Shown: positions 16,267-24,574, counted from the first letter of the stretch. The stretch: DNA of 52,518 nucleotides from Candidatus Pacearchaeota archaeon (GCA_018303885.1 JAGVXG010000008.1:1-52518), one strand, 5' to 3'. The notes: generated by a model not told the origin, from the letters alone. Numbers and translations: made by a program.

Positions 16267-18165
16267 ATGAAAAAAGAGGTGTTGTTTTTATTTCTCTTCA
16301 TGGTTTTGGTCTTTGCAATCCTTAGTTCAGTTAATGCCGCATTGAACACAACCCAAGAAAAGCAAAAAATTGATTTGGCTTATACTTGTCTAAAGGACAA
16401 AGTTAACACTTCGACACTATGTTCGTCACTTACAACAGAAGAAAAAATATTTACGCTTCTTGCGGTTAATCAATGTAAAACAGAACTTATTTCTGATTCT
16501 TCCAACAGCGAGGAATGCTGGCCAACAGGAAACTGCAGATTAAAAACAACTGCGCAGGCAGTTCTTGCCTTGGACGATGCTGGCGCAAACACAGAAAAAG
16601 CACAGTCCTGGCTTCTTAATCAATCAAGAGGAACAACAGATTTAACATGGTTTTTGGAAATCGAAAGCGCGCAACCTACGACATGCACAATATCTTATTC
16701 TTCACAATCATTTAATGTAAACATCGGCGCCGACAAAAAAATAACAAGTAACGCAGGAAGTTGTTTAACTCTTGCAGAAAATGATTATTGGCTTAGAATA
16801 GCTCCTTCGTGTTTTGACGAGGAATTTGAAATTTCCTGCAACGAAAGATTTCTTACAACTTTGTTATTCAAAAAGCCTTCGTCGTCAACAATCCATGTTT
16901 CACCAGAATCTTCGTCTGCAGCAGCCAGCGGCACAACATCAGAAAAAGTAGATTCTTCCTGTTTCATACAAAACAACGTATGCAACTACGAAGGAACTCT
17001 TTGGGCGTCACTTGTTTTGGATTCCTTGGGCAAAGACGTTTCTTCTTATCTGCCTTACCTGCTCACAGTTGCAGAAGATAACAAAGTGTTTATTCCAGAC
17101 GCATTCCTTTATACCATAACTTCAAATTTAGACCACAGAACCTCTCTTCTTTCAAAACAAAAAAGCAAGAAATACTGGTCTGAATCAGGAGACAAATTTT
17201 ACGATACAGCATTAGCACTTTTCCCATTCCAGCAGGAAACATTACAGGAAAAAACAAACTCTAAAGAATGGCTGCTTTCTGTTCAAAACCCAAATGGTTG
17301 CTGGGAAAATAACGTAAGAAACACAGCATTTGTTTTATCTTCTATTTGGCCAAGAAGTTTTTCAGGCGGAGGCGGTGGTGGAGGAGACGGAGACGACGAG
17401 GGCGACGGAGAAAATGACACAGGAACAGAAATCTTTAGTTGTGGAGAAGCAGGTTTCTCTTGCACTACTTTTTCAGCCTGTGATGAAAACTTTGGCGACG
17501 TTCTTTCAGAATATGATTGCCCAGCGCCAAAAGTATGCTGTACTGTTGAACCAGCACAACCAACATGTGCTGAGCAAGGCGGAAATGCCTGTTCTTCTAA
17601 TAAAGTATGCATAGACGGGATTCCTCTAAGCGCTTCTGATGTCGTCGGGCAGAATTGTTGTACCAGTGGTGGCACTTGTGAAGCTCAAGAAACAGGAGGA
17701 GAAACTCTTTCTGATTGTGAGGCAAATAAGGGTATTTGCAGGTCTTATGGCTGTGATTCAGGAGAAGAAAGTGCTTCATATAGTTGCGAATTTACGGGCA
17801 ACACTTGTTGCGTATCAAAACTTTCAACGACAGACGACAAAGGAAGCCTTCTTTGGATATGGATCTTACTAATCTTAATCGTTTTAGTGGTAGTAGGAAT
17901 AATCTTCAGAAACAATTTAAGAATGCTTTGGCTTAGAATGTCTAAAGGACGTGGCTCAAAATCATCACCGCCATCATCGCCATTTTCAATGTCAAGACCG
18001 CCAGGTTATCCCCCATTTAGATCAACACAAAGTGCTCCAATGCATCGTGCTTATGAGGCCTATGGAGAGAAGAATTATGCTTCCGCCTTCACAATCATCT
18101 CAAGCGCGAGCACCACAAAGACCAGCACCAAAACCAAAATCAACAGCGCAGAAAGAACTCGATGA
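16267..18165 (+). CDS. Cys-rich surface protein with TM anchor (apparent C-terminal frameshift)
   Basis: The frame gives 632 aa: a signal peptide (VLFLFLFMVLVFAILSSVNA), an alpha-helical repeat-like region (residues ~20-360, with WLLNQSRGTTDLTWFLEIES and EWLLSVQNPNGCWENNVRNT, recalling prenyltransferase/alpha-toroid repeats), a Gly/Asp linker, three Cys knots ending in CC pairs, and a TM helix (LLWIWILLILIVLVVVGIIF). After about residue 595 the sequence turns to low-complexity Ser/Thr, while the +1 frame reads PSQSSQARAPQRPAPKPKST and then a Lys/Glu helix ELDEVLKKLKEMAK stopping at 18199. The real C-terminus is therefore probably in the other frame. Confidence 0.65.
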   Translation: MKKEVLFLFLFMVLVFAILSSVNAALNTTQEKQKIDLAYTCLKDKVNTSTLCSSLTTEEKIFTLLAVNQCKTELISDSSNSEECWPTGNCRLKTTAQAVLALDDAGANTEKAQSWLLNQSRGTTDLTWFLEIESAQPTTCTISYSSQSFNVNIGADKKITSNAGSCLTLAENDYWLRIAPSCFDEEFEISCNERFLTTLLFKKPSSSTIHVSPESSSAAASGTTSEKVDSSCFIQNNVCNYEGTLWASLVLDSLGKDVSSYLPYLLTVAEDNKVFIPDAFLYTITSNLDHRTSLLSKQKSKKYWSESGDKFYDTALALFPFQQETLQEKTNSKEWLLSVQNPNGCWENNVRNTAFVLSSIWPRSFSGGGGGGGDGDDEGDGENDTGTEIFSCGEAGFSCTTFSACDENFGDVLSEYDCPAPKVCCTVEPAQPTCAEQGGNACSSNKVCIDGIPLSASDVVGQNCCTSGGTCEAQETGGETLSDCEANKGICRSYGCDSGEESASYSCEFTGNTCCVSKLSTTDDKGSLLWIWILLILIVLVVVGIIFRNNLRMLWLRMSKGRGSKSSPPSSPFSMSRPPGYPPFRSTQSAPMHRAYEAYGEKNYASAFTIISSASTTKTSTKTKINSAERTR

Positions 18166-18257
18166 AGTTTTGAAAAAACTGAAAGAGATGGCGAAGTAAA
18201 TAAAAAATATACAAAATAAGCACAATAAATAAAAAGAGGAAAATATTAGGATAAAAG

Positions 18258-18926
18258 ATGAGTGACTACTTAAAAAAATTGGACGAACTTAAGGTGAGTG
18301 ACTACTTAAAAAAATTGGACGAACTTGAGGGGAAAAAGTCATCAGGAAAATCTGCCCCATTTAGAAAAAGTTATGAAGGAGTTTCTAAAAGGGCGGCAAG
18401 TCATATCCCTAGTTTTTATAGTGAAGCAAAAGGTTACGCACATATTACAGGCGGAATTGATGGATATCTACAAATTGAAGGCCATGCATTAGATGAAGTA
18501 GATTTGAGAGCTTTAGCCCGCAGAACGATGGAGCAAGCTAAAGAAGATAGTTATATTAGTGGAGCGATTTATGCTGCAGAAATATATGCTGGACTTGGGA
18601 AAAGCCATATAGCTTTAAGTAAATTAATGGCTGTTGTTGAAAAAGCAGCCAAAGAAGGTAAGGCAAAACCAGGGGATTTTGAAGATGTGAGATATTTCGT
18701 AGAAAGAATGGAAAGAGAAAAACAAGGAAAACAACAGAAACCAAGCGGCATCGAAGGCCGCGTCGGCGTTTTCTTTGCCTCAATCATCGCCGGCATTGCT
18801 ATCGGTGCCTTATCTCTGAAGTCAACAGGAAACGCAATAGGAACATTAGGCACGACAACTGGTTTGCTTGGAGTTTTTCTCTTTATTTTTGGATTGGCTG
18901 GGATGGTTTTTGGCAGAAAAAAATAA
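18258..18926 (+). CDS. surface/membrane protein with duplicated N-terminus
   Basis: The 222-aa protein starts with a repeated 12-residue unit SDYLKKLDEL(K/E) produced by a 36-bp tandem DNA duplication. The middle (residues ~65-165) is soluble and helical (LRALARRTMEQAKEDSYISG), with no known family. The C-terminus (~170-222) is a two-TM module, IIAGIAIGALSLKSTGNAIG and GLLGVFLFIFGLAGMVFG, shared with the 60-aa gene at 15419. The second repeat begins with GTG at 18294, which could be an alternative start. Confidence 0.6.
   Translation: MSDYLKKLDELKVSDYLKKLDELEGKKSSGKSAPFRKSYEGVSKRAASHIPSFYSEAKGYAHITGGIDGYLQIEGHALDEVDLRALARRTMEQAKEDSYISGAIYAAEIYAGLGKSHIALSKLMAVVEKAAKEGKAKPGDFEDVRYFVERMEREKQGKQQKPSGIEGRVGVFFASIIAGIAIGALSLKSTGNAIGTLGTTTGLLGVFLFIFGLAGMVFGRKK
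18259..18330 (+). repeat. 36-bp tandem duplication
   Basis: TGAGTGACTACTTAAAAAAA and the following 16 bases recur exactly 36 bp later with only one or two changes near the end (AAG versus GAG). It keeps the reading frame and looks recent. Confidence 0.85.
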
Positions 18927-19211
18927 TTATTTACCAAACCTATCTTTTTTGTATATAACATCGTGATGGTCAAAATCTACAAACTTAATCTTATTGTTTA
19001 TTTTTTCAAATTTAAAAACAAGAACAAAATGCCCGATATGAACCCCTTTGTAGTCGCTTAAATCATATCTTAAATTTTTGTAATGTTCCACATCTAGCGA
19101 ATTAATAATCTCTTCAATTTTATTCATAACCTGTCTACAGTGAGCCTTATCTTTCTTTAGTAATTTGTTAAGAATTCTTTGTAAATTGGGCATCACCTCA
19201 TAATTATACAT
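18927..19211 (-). CDS. RelE/ParE-family toxin
   Basis: The 94-aa RelE-like ribonuclease has NLQRILNKLLKKDKAHCRQV as the first helices, LRYDLSDYKGVHIGHFVLVF as the central strands, and KFVDFDHHDVIYKK at the end. Its ATG directly follows the TAA of the antitoxin gene, so translation is likely coupled. RelE toxins cut mRNA at the ribosome. Family length is normal. Confidence 0.8.
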   Translation of the reverse strand: MYNYEVMPNLQRILNKLLKKDKAHCRQVMNKIEEIINSLDVEHYKNLRYDLSDYKGVHIGHFVLVFKFEKINNKIKFVDFDHHDVIYKKDRFGK

Positions 19212-19451
19212 TTAGCCCTCTATTATTTTTCTCAATTCAGATATGTTCTTGAACTTAATTCCTTTCTCTCTTTCTATTTTCTGTAACTTTTCCAAATACT
19301 CTGGCCTTAATTCTGGCTCTAAAATACTTCCTCCACATTCAATAACGATTTTTGCAATGGCCTCACTTTTAGTTTTTAAGTTGTACCTTGCTTTCACTAT
19401 GTTTAATATTTGATTTGCTTCTTCAGGAATTTCAATCATTGCTTGTACCAT
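19212..19451 (-). CDS. DUF2683 antitoxin
   Basis: The 79-aa protein closely matches the archaeal DUF2683 pattern: MVQAMIEIPEEANQILNIVK, then a short helix, then LEPELRPEYLEKLQKIEREK. This family is typically paired with RelE-type toxins, as here. It probably binds the palindrome at 19465-19486 to repress its own operon. Confidence 0.82.
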   Translation of the reverse strand: MVQAMIEIPEEANQILNIVKARYNLKTKSEAIAKIVIECGGSILEPELRPEYLEKLQKIEREKGIKFKNISELRKIIEG

Positions 19452-19464
19452 TTTATTTGCTCTT

Positions 19465-19486
19465 TATGTTATATATACATAACATA
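19465..19486 (-). promoter_or_regulatory. palindromic operator/promoter of RelE-DUF2683 operon
   Basis: TATGTTAT-ATATAC-ATAACATA has perfect 8-bp arms 14 nt upstream of the antitoxin start and overlaps a TATA-like core. This is the expected place for autorepression by the antitoxin complex. Confidence 0.6.
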
Positions 19487-19635
19487 TATATTAAGTATAT
19501 AAATCTTGTGTCATGGAAAATACCAAAAAAGCACCCATCCTAAAACAAACCAAAAAACCACAACTTTCCAAGCTTTAAAAAATAAAATTAATCTAACACA
19601 TTAAAATTTATTAAGCTGTTTTTTCTTAATGTTAT

Positions 19636-21045
19636 ATGTATAATCCAAAAATAGGAATTGGTAATAAATATTTTAATAATAGCCGAGATAATTTAACTAT
19701 TAACAACAAAAACTCCGCTATATTATCTTTAAAATTATTTTTACTATTAGCAATCTTTTTTGTTTCTTTGTCTCTCATTTCAGCCGCAGAAATAAACTTT
19801 ATAAGAGCAGAAAATTCCTCTGGTTTCAGCCAAGGCGAAGCTTTGATAGCAAAGCTTTCTGGAAATTTTATTGACAAGCCAACAAGCAATAATGTCTTTT
19901 TTTATCGCGGGCATGTGCGAATTCCTATGGTTTACGAAATTTCAGAGATGAATGATGATTTTTACATTTATGCATTACTCATTGGAAAAAGCCAAGGAAA
20001 TTACTCTTTAGCTTTAGAAAATGTAAGATACATGACTGGAGCACAGGAAAGTGAAGAAGATATCGTAAAAAACTTCACAATCAATGAAAATATTTCTGAT
20101 TTCTCTATAGAACCTGGATTTGTAATTAATGACACTGATTTTTCGATTGAAGTTCAGAATTTGCAAAATAATCAAATTACAATAAATATCGATACCAGTG
20201 ACAACCTTTTAGTTCAAGATTCTGTAAATGTCAATTCAGGCGAGATAAAAGAAATAAGCTTTCAGCTAAAAAATCAAGAGAAATCGTTTTCAGAACAAAT
20301 AAAACTGAGCTCTGAAAAAACATCTTACACAATCCCTATTTTTATAACTTCAAATTTAACTAGTGGAGAAGAAATAAATAATTCTGGAACAACTAATGGC
20401 GGAACAAACAATTCTGGAACAACTAACGGGGAAACAACCCCTGGATCAGAACCAGGCACTAGCTTCAAATTCGAGCCAGGTATTGTTAGAGTTTCAATGG
20501 CTACAGACTCAAAATCCAAGAGAATTATTTACATTATGAATACCGGAGAAACAGAAATAAAAGATATGGTTTTTTTCGTCCCATTAACGCTAAGCCCTTA
20601 TGTCACCATAACTTCTTCTAAGAACATCAAAGTAAATTCTTCAGAGAAGGTTGAAATAACAATAGAGTCAGACACAGAAGAAAAGCTTGTCGAGGGAGAG
20701 ATAAGTGCAGAATCAGAGAATTTCACGTCTGATTTCAAACTCATTCTAAATTTTACCAAAGATTACACGCCACCAGAAGACGAACAAGGCAAAGAGGTGG
20801 TGATTGTGACAACATGTGTTCAGTTGAAAGGAACAGTTTGCACTGAAAACTATAAATGCAGCGGAGAAACTGCAGACACAAAAGATGGCGTTTGCTGTAT
20901 TCAACCAGCAACGTGTCAAGAAGTTAAAAAAAGCTCAACAGGAAAAATAATAGGATGGTTATTAGTGGTCTTTGTGGTTTTGCTTTTATTCTGGTTCTTT
21001 AAAAGATATAAAAAAGTAAAACCCCAAATTAAATTCCCTAAGTAG
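19636..21045 (+). CDS. single-pass surface protein with Ig-like domains
   Basis: The 469-aa protein has a signal at residues ~30-50 (LFLLLAIFFVSLSLISA) preceded by an unusually long polar N-terminus, so the true start may lie inside. The ectodomain is beta-rich, with NNSGTTNGGTNNSGTTNGET as a linker between two Ig-like parts. A C-terminal Cys knot (CVQLKGTVCTENYKCSGE, then DGVCCIQPATC) is followed by a TM helix and a basic tail. The knot resembles those of the protein at 16267, which suggests a shared module. Confidence 0.65.
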   Translation: MYNPKIGIGNKYFNNSRDNLTINNKNSAILSLKLFLLLAIFFVSLSLISAAEINFIRAENSSGFSQGEALIAKLSGNFIDKPTSNNVFFYRGHVRIPMVYEISEMNDDFYIYALLIGKSQGNYSLALENVRYMTGAQESEEDIVKNFTINENISDFSIEPGFVINDTDFSIEVQNLQNNQITINIDTSDNLLVQDSVNVNSGEIKEISFQLKNQEKSFSEQIKLSSEKTSYTIPIFITSNLTSGEEINNSGTTNGGTNNSGTTNGETTPGSEPGTSFKFEPGIVRVSMATDSKSKRIIYIMNTGETEIKDMVFFVPLTLSPYVTITSSKNIKVNSSEKVEITIESDTEEKLVEGEISAESENFTSDFKLILNFTKDYTPPEDEQGKEVVIVTTCVQLKGTVCTENYKCSGETADTKDGVCCIQPATCQEVKKSSTGKIIGWLLVVFVVLLLFWFFKRYKKVKPQIKFPK

Positions 21046-21102
21046 AGGTAAGATACTTTTAACCTCATAAATACTTATAAATAATTTTTGTCTATTTCTT
21101 AA

Positions 21103-21429
21103 ATGGGAATTGAAAGATTCTTAAGATTAAGCAAAAAAGAAATAGAAAGACGCATTGAAGAAGAAAGAAGGAAAATCCCAAAAACTCTTGGAACAGAATA
21201 TTTAGAGCAAAGACTTATGAGATTTAAAAGCCCGGAATGGCAATTTTTAGATTATCATGCTCATTACAACCCAGATTTATTAGCCCAAGCTTTAGAACAA
21301 TATTCTTGTTATGATGGTAATGAAGTTAAGGCAGCAATAATTGAAAGTTTAAGAGAAAAATATATCTTAGCAGAATTATTAACAGAACAAAAAATCCTTA
21401 AAGCAAATAGAATTATCGCTTCTTCTTAG
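21103..21429 (+). CDS. hypothetical protein
   Basis: This is a 108-aa, soluble, mostly helical protein (IEERRKIPKTLGTEYLEQRL, EVKAAIIESLREKYILAELL). No family is recognised. ACTTATAAAT about 25 nt before the ATG is a likely TATA box. Its last 17 nt overlap the convergent gene at 21413. Confidence 0.55.
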   Translation: MGIERFLRLSKKEIERRIEEERRKIPKTLGTEYLEQRLMRFKSPEWQFLDYHAHYNPDLLAQALEQYSCYDGNEVKAAIIESLREKYILAELLTEQKILKANRIIASS

Positions 21430-21928
21430 CCTTTCCCTTTGCTTTCTTTTTCACTGGTTTTTCTTCTTGCATTGGCACTTGAGGTCTCGGCATCAAATCC
21501 TGAATGTTTCCGCCAAGTTCTTCAATTTTTTTCAATAATATGATTTTTTCGTTCTGCATGATTCTCGCAATCTCGTCATACGCGTGTAAACGCCTAGTAA
21601 GTTCATTTAGTATGTCATTCCAGCTGTTATTCGAAATTGCAATAATCTCAGGAGAAATAATCTCGAGATGTGCCGGCATATACTTGAAAAGAAGTATAGC
21701 TAGATTCAAAACCTCGTCAATCTCTACTTCAACCTCTGCAAAAGTTGTGTAAAAATCTTTCTGGTCTTTCATAAAAGTCGGCTCTTTTATGTCTTTCATT
21801 TTTACCTTAACACCCTTTTCCTTGTCTATTTCTTCTATCAGTTTTTCCAGGCTTTCTATAAGATGTTTTGGAGGCCTGCCTATTACGTCAAAAATCATAA
21901 TTACCCTTATTTTTGTATCATCTGTCAT
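21413..21928 (-). CDS. conserved DPANN-type hypothetical protein
   Basis: The 171-aa protein starts with a beta-alpha core (KIRVIMIFDVIGRPPKHLIE, a strand-loop-helix), has a central acidic region with FAEVEVEIDEVLNLAILLFK, a long helix with HAYDEIARIMQNEKIILLKK, and a Lys-rich tail KPVKKKAKGKAKKKR suited to binding nucleic acid or the ribosome. I believe proteins of this shape recur in Woesearchaeota/Pacearchaeota without a known role. Confidence 0.6.
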   Translation of the reverse strand: MTDDTKIRVIMIFDVIGRPPKHLIESLEKLIEEIDKEKGVKVKMKDIKEPTFMKDQKDFYTTFAEVEVEIDEVLNLAILLFKYMPAHLEIISPEIIAISNNSWNDILNELTRRLHAYDEIARIMQNEKIILLKKIEELGGNIQDLMPRPQVPMQEEKPVKKKAKGKAKKKR

Positions 21929-21948
21929 TTGAACACCTTTATTTTTGC

Positions 21949-22518
21949 TTACCTAAACTCGTTTTTATACCTCTTTCTTTTTATTATAAACAAAACAGCA
22001 ATCAAAACACAAAAAACCGCAAATCCCCAGAGAGCGATGTTTTTCTGTAAACCTTTGGCTTCATCTGTTTTTATAACTTTTGGATTCAATGGATTTAATA
22101 CTATTGTTTCTTTTTCTACTTCCTGATTAGATGATAAATTGTTAATAGTTGGCTCTTCTATTTCAGATCTATTTTCATTATTGGTGCTGTTATTTGCATC
22201 ATCTTTATTTTTTTCTTTCAAATCTTTTTCTGTACCACTATCTTCATTTTCTTCGTCTTCAACACAAGCCAATCCTTGAGTTTTTATGTTACTAAGAGTT
22301 ACTTCTCCTATTCCTTTAACTTTTATTAAATCGTCAACAGAACTAAATGGCCTTGAATTTATTATTTCTTGTGCTTTTGCAGGACCTATTCCAGTTAGTT
22401 TATCAAGTTCTTCCAAAGAAGCAGAATTTATGTCGACTTGCCCTTCTTCACAAATAGCAGAGATAAATTGGACAAAAGAGATAATAGCCAATATCAATAA
22501 CAAAACCTTTCTCTCCAT
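21949..22518 (-). CDS. secreted ComEA-like helix-hairpin-helix protein
   Basis: The 189-aa protein has a signal peptide (VLLLILAIISFVQFISA), an HhH pair (VDINSASLEELDKLTGIGPA and VDDLIKVKGIGEVTLSNIKT) like the bacterial DNA receptor ComEA, an acidic Asn/Glu linker, and a C-terminal TM helix (WGFAVFCVLIAVLFIIKRKR). The HhH domain would face outside and bind double-stranded DNA without sequence preference. In ComEA the anchor is N-terminal and the HhH C-terminal; here the order is reversed. A DNA-uptake role is inference. Confidence 0.75.
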   Translation of the reverse strand: MERKVLLLILAIISFVQFISAICEEGQVDINSASLEELDKLTGIGPAKAQEIINSRPFSSVDDLIKVKGIGEVTLSNIKTQGLACVEDEENEDSGTEKDLKEKNKDDANNSTNNENRSEIEEPTINNLSSNQEVEKETIVLNPLNPKVIKTDEAKGLQKNIALWGFAVFCVLIAVLFIIKRKRYKNEFR

Positions 22519-22577
22519 AAATTACTTATACAAAATAAGATTATAAGATTTATTGCTTCAGAATATAGCAATTAAAC

Positions 22578-23003
22578 CTACTCTTTGTCTTTGAATTCTA
22601 TAAATTCAATTTCTCCGCGTTTTTTCCCTTTTTTTGCTACTAAAATCCTTGAAAAAATCCTATTTTCAATTAGCCAATGACACATCCCTCTTTCAACTTT
22701 ATCCAGATAGCCGTTTCCTTTTGCCTCTAAGCCAATGACCTCATAATTTCCATTTGCAACTTTTTTAAAGCAAATAAAATCAGGAAATCCTACTCCGATT
22801 CCAAGAACTTTTAGAAAAGGATTGTATTTTCTTTTAGCAGGAACCAGCTTTCCAGTTTTACCTTTAGCTTCATAGTCAACAGTATTCATCCATTTGCTTA
22901 CTGTCCAGCCCATTTTTTCAATTTCAGATCTTACCTTAGCTTCAAACCTCGTTCCCGCAGCCCTATTCTTCCTGCCCTGTTCTCTCTTTTTTCTAGTTGG
23001 CAT
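22578..23003 (-). CDS. PD-(D/E)XK/VRR-NUC-type nuclease
   Basis: The 141-aa protein starts with a basic stretch, then FEAKVRSEIEKMGWTVSKWM, VGFPDFICFKK and YEVIGLEAKGNGYLDKVERG. The E...D...E-x-K spacing is that of small PD-(D/E)XK nucleases such as VRR-NUC or Holliday-junction-type resolvases. Catalytic residues appear intact. It is next to the secreted DNA-binding HhH protein but has no signal peptide itself. Substrate is unknown. Confidence 0.65.
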   Translation of the reverse strand: MPTRKKREQGRKNRAAGTRFEAKVRSEIEKMGWTVSKWMNTVDYEAKGKTGKLVPAKRKYNPFLKVLGIGVGFPDFICFKKVANGNYEVIGLEAKGNGYLDKVERGMCHWLIENRIFSRILVAKKGKKRGEIEFIEFKDKE

Positions 23004-23040
23004 GACTTGTAAAATAAGAAGCAGTTTTTATATTTTAAGA

Positions 23041-23427
23041 TTAGCCTTCTTTTATTAATTCCTCTAAATGGCTATTTGGGACATTATCTCCCTCTGATAT
23101 TGGAATCTTAGAATCATCCAGCTCCTTTTTTCCATTTGCCCAGTAATACCAATTTTGTAGCTCGTGTACATGTTTTATCCAAGAAGGAAATTCAAAATTT
23201 ACATTTAATAGCTCTTTCCACTTTCTGTTTAATGGAATTGGTGTTAAATCCTCTAAACTAGCATACTCTTCCTCCAATGATTCAGAATCAGGATAGTCTA
23301 CTAAATAAGAGATTTGTCCAGAGCCTAAAGCTTTAACTTTTATTATAGCAATATCAAATTCCCTACATCCTACTTGTAATTGGGTTAGAATATAGTTATT
23401 AGGTCTTAACTCATCGTGACTAATCAT
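23041..23427 (-). CDS. Bacteroidetes/phage-like hypothetical protein
   Basis: The 128-aa protein contains LTPIPLNRKWKELLNVNFEF and WIKHVHELQNWYYWANGKKE. This closely recalls a small unnamed family common in Bacteroidetes genomes and their phages, with consensus like PIPLTEEWLLKFGF and YVHQLQNLYFALTG. The likeness is from memory. If right, the gene was acquired from bacteria or a phage. Function is unknown. Confidence 0.55.
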   Translation of the reverse strand: MISHDELRPNNYILTQLQVGCREFDIAIIKVKALGSGQISYLVDYPDSESLEEEYASLEDLTPIPLNRKWKELLNVNFEFPSWIKHVHELQNWYYWANGKKELDDSKIPISEGDNVPNSHLEELIKEG

Positions 23428-23487
23428 AAAAAATCTTGATTTTCTTTGTTTAAAACTTTTTATATACTCTGTTTTATCCTTAATAAG

Positions 23488-24075
23488 TTACTTTCTTTTT
23501 TTCATAACAAAAATAGCTAAAAAAGCCCCGATTGCGTTTGCTATTAAATCAAGAGCAGTATTGTAATATCCTCCGACGTTGACTTCTGTAATGCTTACTG
23601 TTGCAATGAATTCAACAATTTCATTAACTGCTCCAAGTCCCATGCTAATCAAGGCAGAGAGAATGTAAACTAAAGTCCAATTAGGTTTTGTTTTTATCTG
23701 CCCTTGGATTAAATGAAAAGCAACTAAAGCCGTAACAAAGAAGCCGAACACATGGACTAATTGGTCAAATTTCAAAACAAAAGTGTCTCCAATATCAAAT
23801 AAGTGAATAATTTGGAAATTATATAGAACATTTCCATTGACAATTAAACCGCCGCCTGACATATGCAACAATCCCCAGATAGACAATCCCCATAAAATCA
23901 GATAATCGAATTTGCTTCTTTCAAGTGTGAAAAATATCAAAGCAAAAAAGAAAAGCAAAACAAGAATATACCACAAAAACTCATAATTCTTTATGCTAAT
24001 ATAATAAATTGAGTAAATTAGAACATAAGCAAGTGTGAATAATAAAATCAACCAATGCCCTCTTTTTAGTTTCAT
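23488..24075 (-). CDS. DUF2238/YjdF-like integral membrane protein
   Basis: The 195-aa protein has about six TM helices. Conserved-looking polar motifs are LWGLLHMSGGGLI, FDQLVHVFGFFVTA, GAVNEIVEFIATV and VGGYYNTALDLIANAIGA, which match the DUF2238 (YjdF) pattern of His, Asp and Glu inside the membrane. Role unknown in the family. It stands alone on the minus strand. Confidence 0.7.
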   Translation of the reverse strand: MKLKRGHWLILLFTLAYVLIYSIYYISIKNYEFLWYILVLLFFFALIFFTLERSKFDYLILWGLSIWGLLHMSGGGLIVNGNVLYNFQIIHLFDIGDTFVLKFDQLVHVFGFFVTALVAFHLIQGQIKTKPNWTLVYILSALISMGLGAVNEIVEFIATVSITEVNVGGYYNTALDLIANAIGAFLAIFVMKKRK

Positions 24076-24097
24076 GATATCAGAAACAAAATATTAT

Positions 24098-24283
24098 TTA
24101 TAAATCCCGTGCTTGTAGCGTCTTGCGCCCGTTTTCCTTGGCTCTTTTTATCCCATCAAGCAAAATCTCTTCAACCTTTCTTTCCAGCGCCAAGGCAACT
24201 TCATCTGCAATGCTGGAAATTGCGCCTTCTTTATCCAAGTCCTTGACAGTTTTTCTTATGTTTGATTTAACGATGAGGGGCAT
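24098..24283 (-). CDS. short archaeal histone-fold protein lacking helix 3
   Basis: The 61-aa protein has helix 1 (NIRKTVKDL), loop 1, the long central helix (ISSIADEVALALERKVEEIL and on to KRAKENGR) and the loop KTLQARDL, then stops. Usual archaeal histones of 65-70 aa continue with a third helix after the xxDI motif. The missing third helix resembles the alpha-3-truncated histone families described recently, which do not build ordinary nucleosomal filaments. It packages or bends DNA. Confidence 0.8.
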   Translation of the reverse strand: MPLIVKSNIRKTVKDLDKEGAISSIADEVALALERKVEEILLDGIKRAKENGRKTLQARDL

Positions 24284-24305
24284 TACTTATCATAGAAAAA
24301 ATCCT

Positions 24306-24563
24306 TTAAATTTCTTTTCCTCTTTCGATAGCTTTTTTCAGTTTTGGACTGGAGTTATAAATCCAAAGTATTCCCCTATGCCCCTCCATTATCTTTCCCT
24401 GTTTCTTAAAATAATCAAGAATAATATTAAGTGTTTTATAAGTAATTTTTTTAGACGTTTTTGCTTTAAGTTCTTCCTTAGTCATTACTATTTCGGCATT
24501 CTTCAACATTCTTTCTACCATTAAAAATGTTTTAAGACTTGGGTAATCTATTATATTATTCAT
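24306..24563 (-). CDS. winged-helix hypothetical protein
   Basis: The 85-aa product has SLKTFLMVERMLKNAEIVMT, a recognition-like helix KITYKTLNIILDYFKKQGKI and a wing GHRGILWIYN, so it is probably a small winged-helix DNA-binding protein. It lies 22 nt upstream of the histone gene in the same direction and may be co-transcribed with it. Confidence 0.6.
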   Translation of the reverse strand: MNNIIDYPSLKTFLMVERMLKNAEIVMTKEELKAKTSKKITYKTLNIILDYFKKQGKIMEGHRGILWIYNSSPKLKKAIERGKEI

Positions 24564-24574
24564 TTTGTATACTA

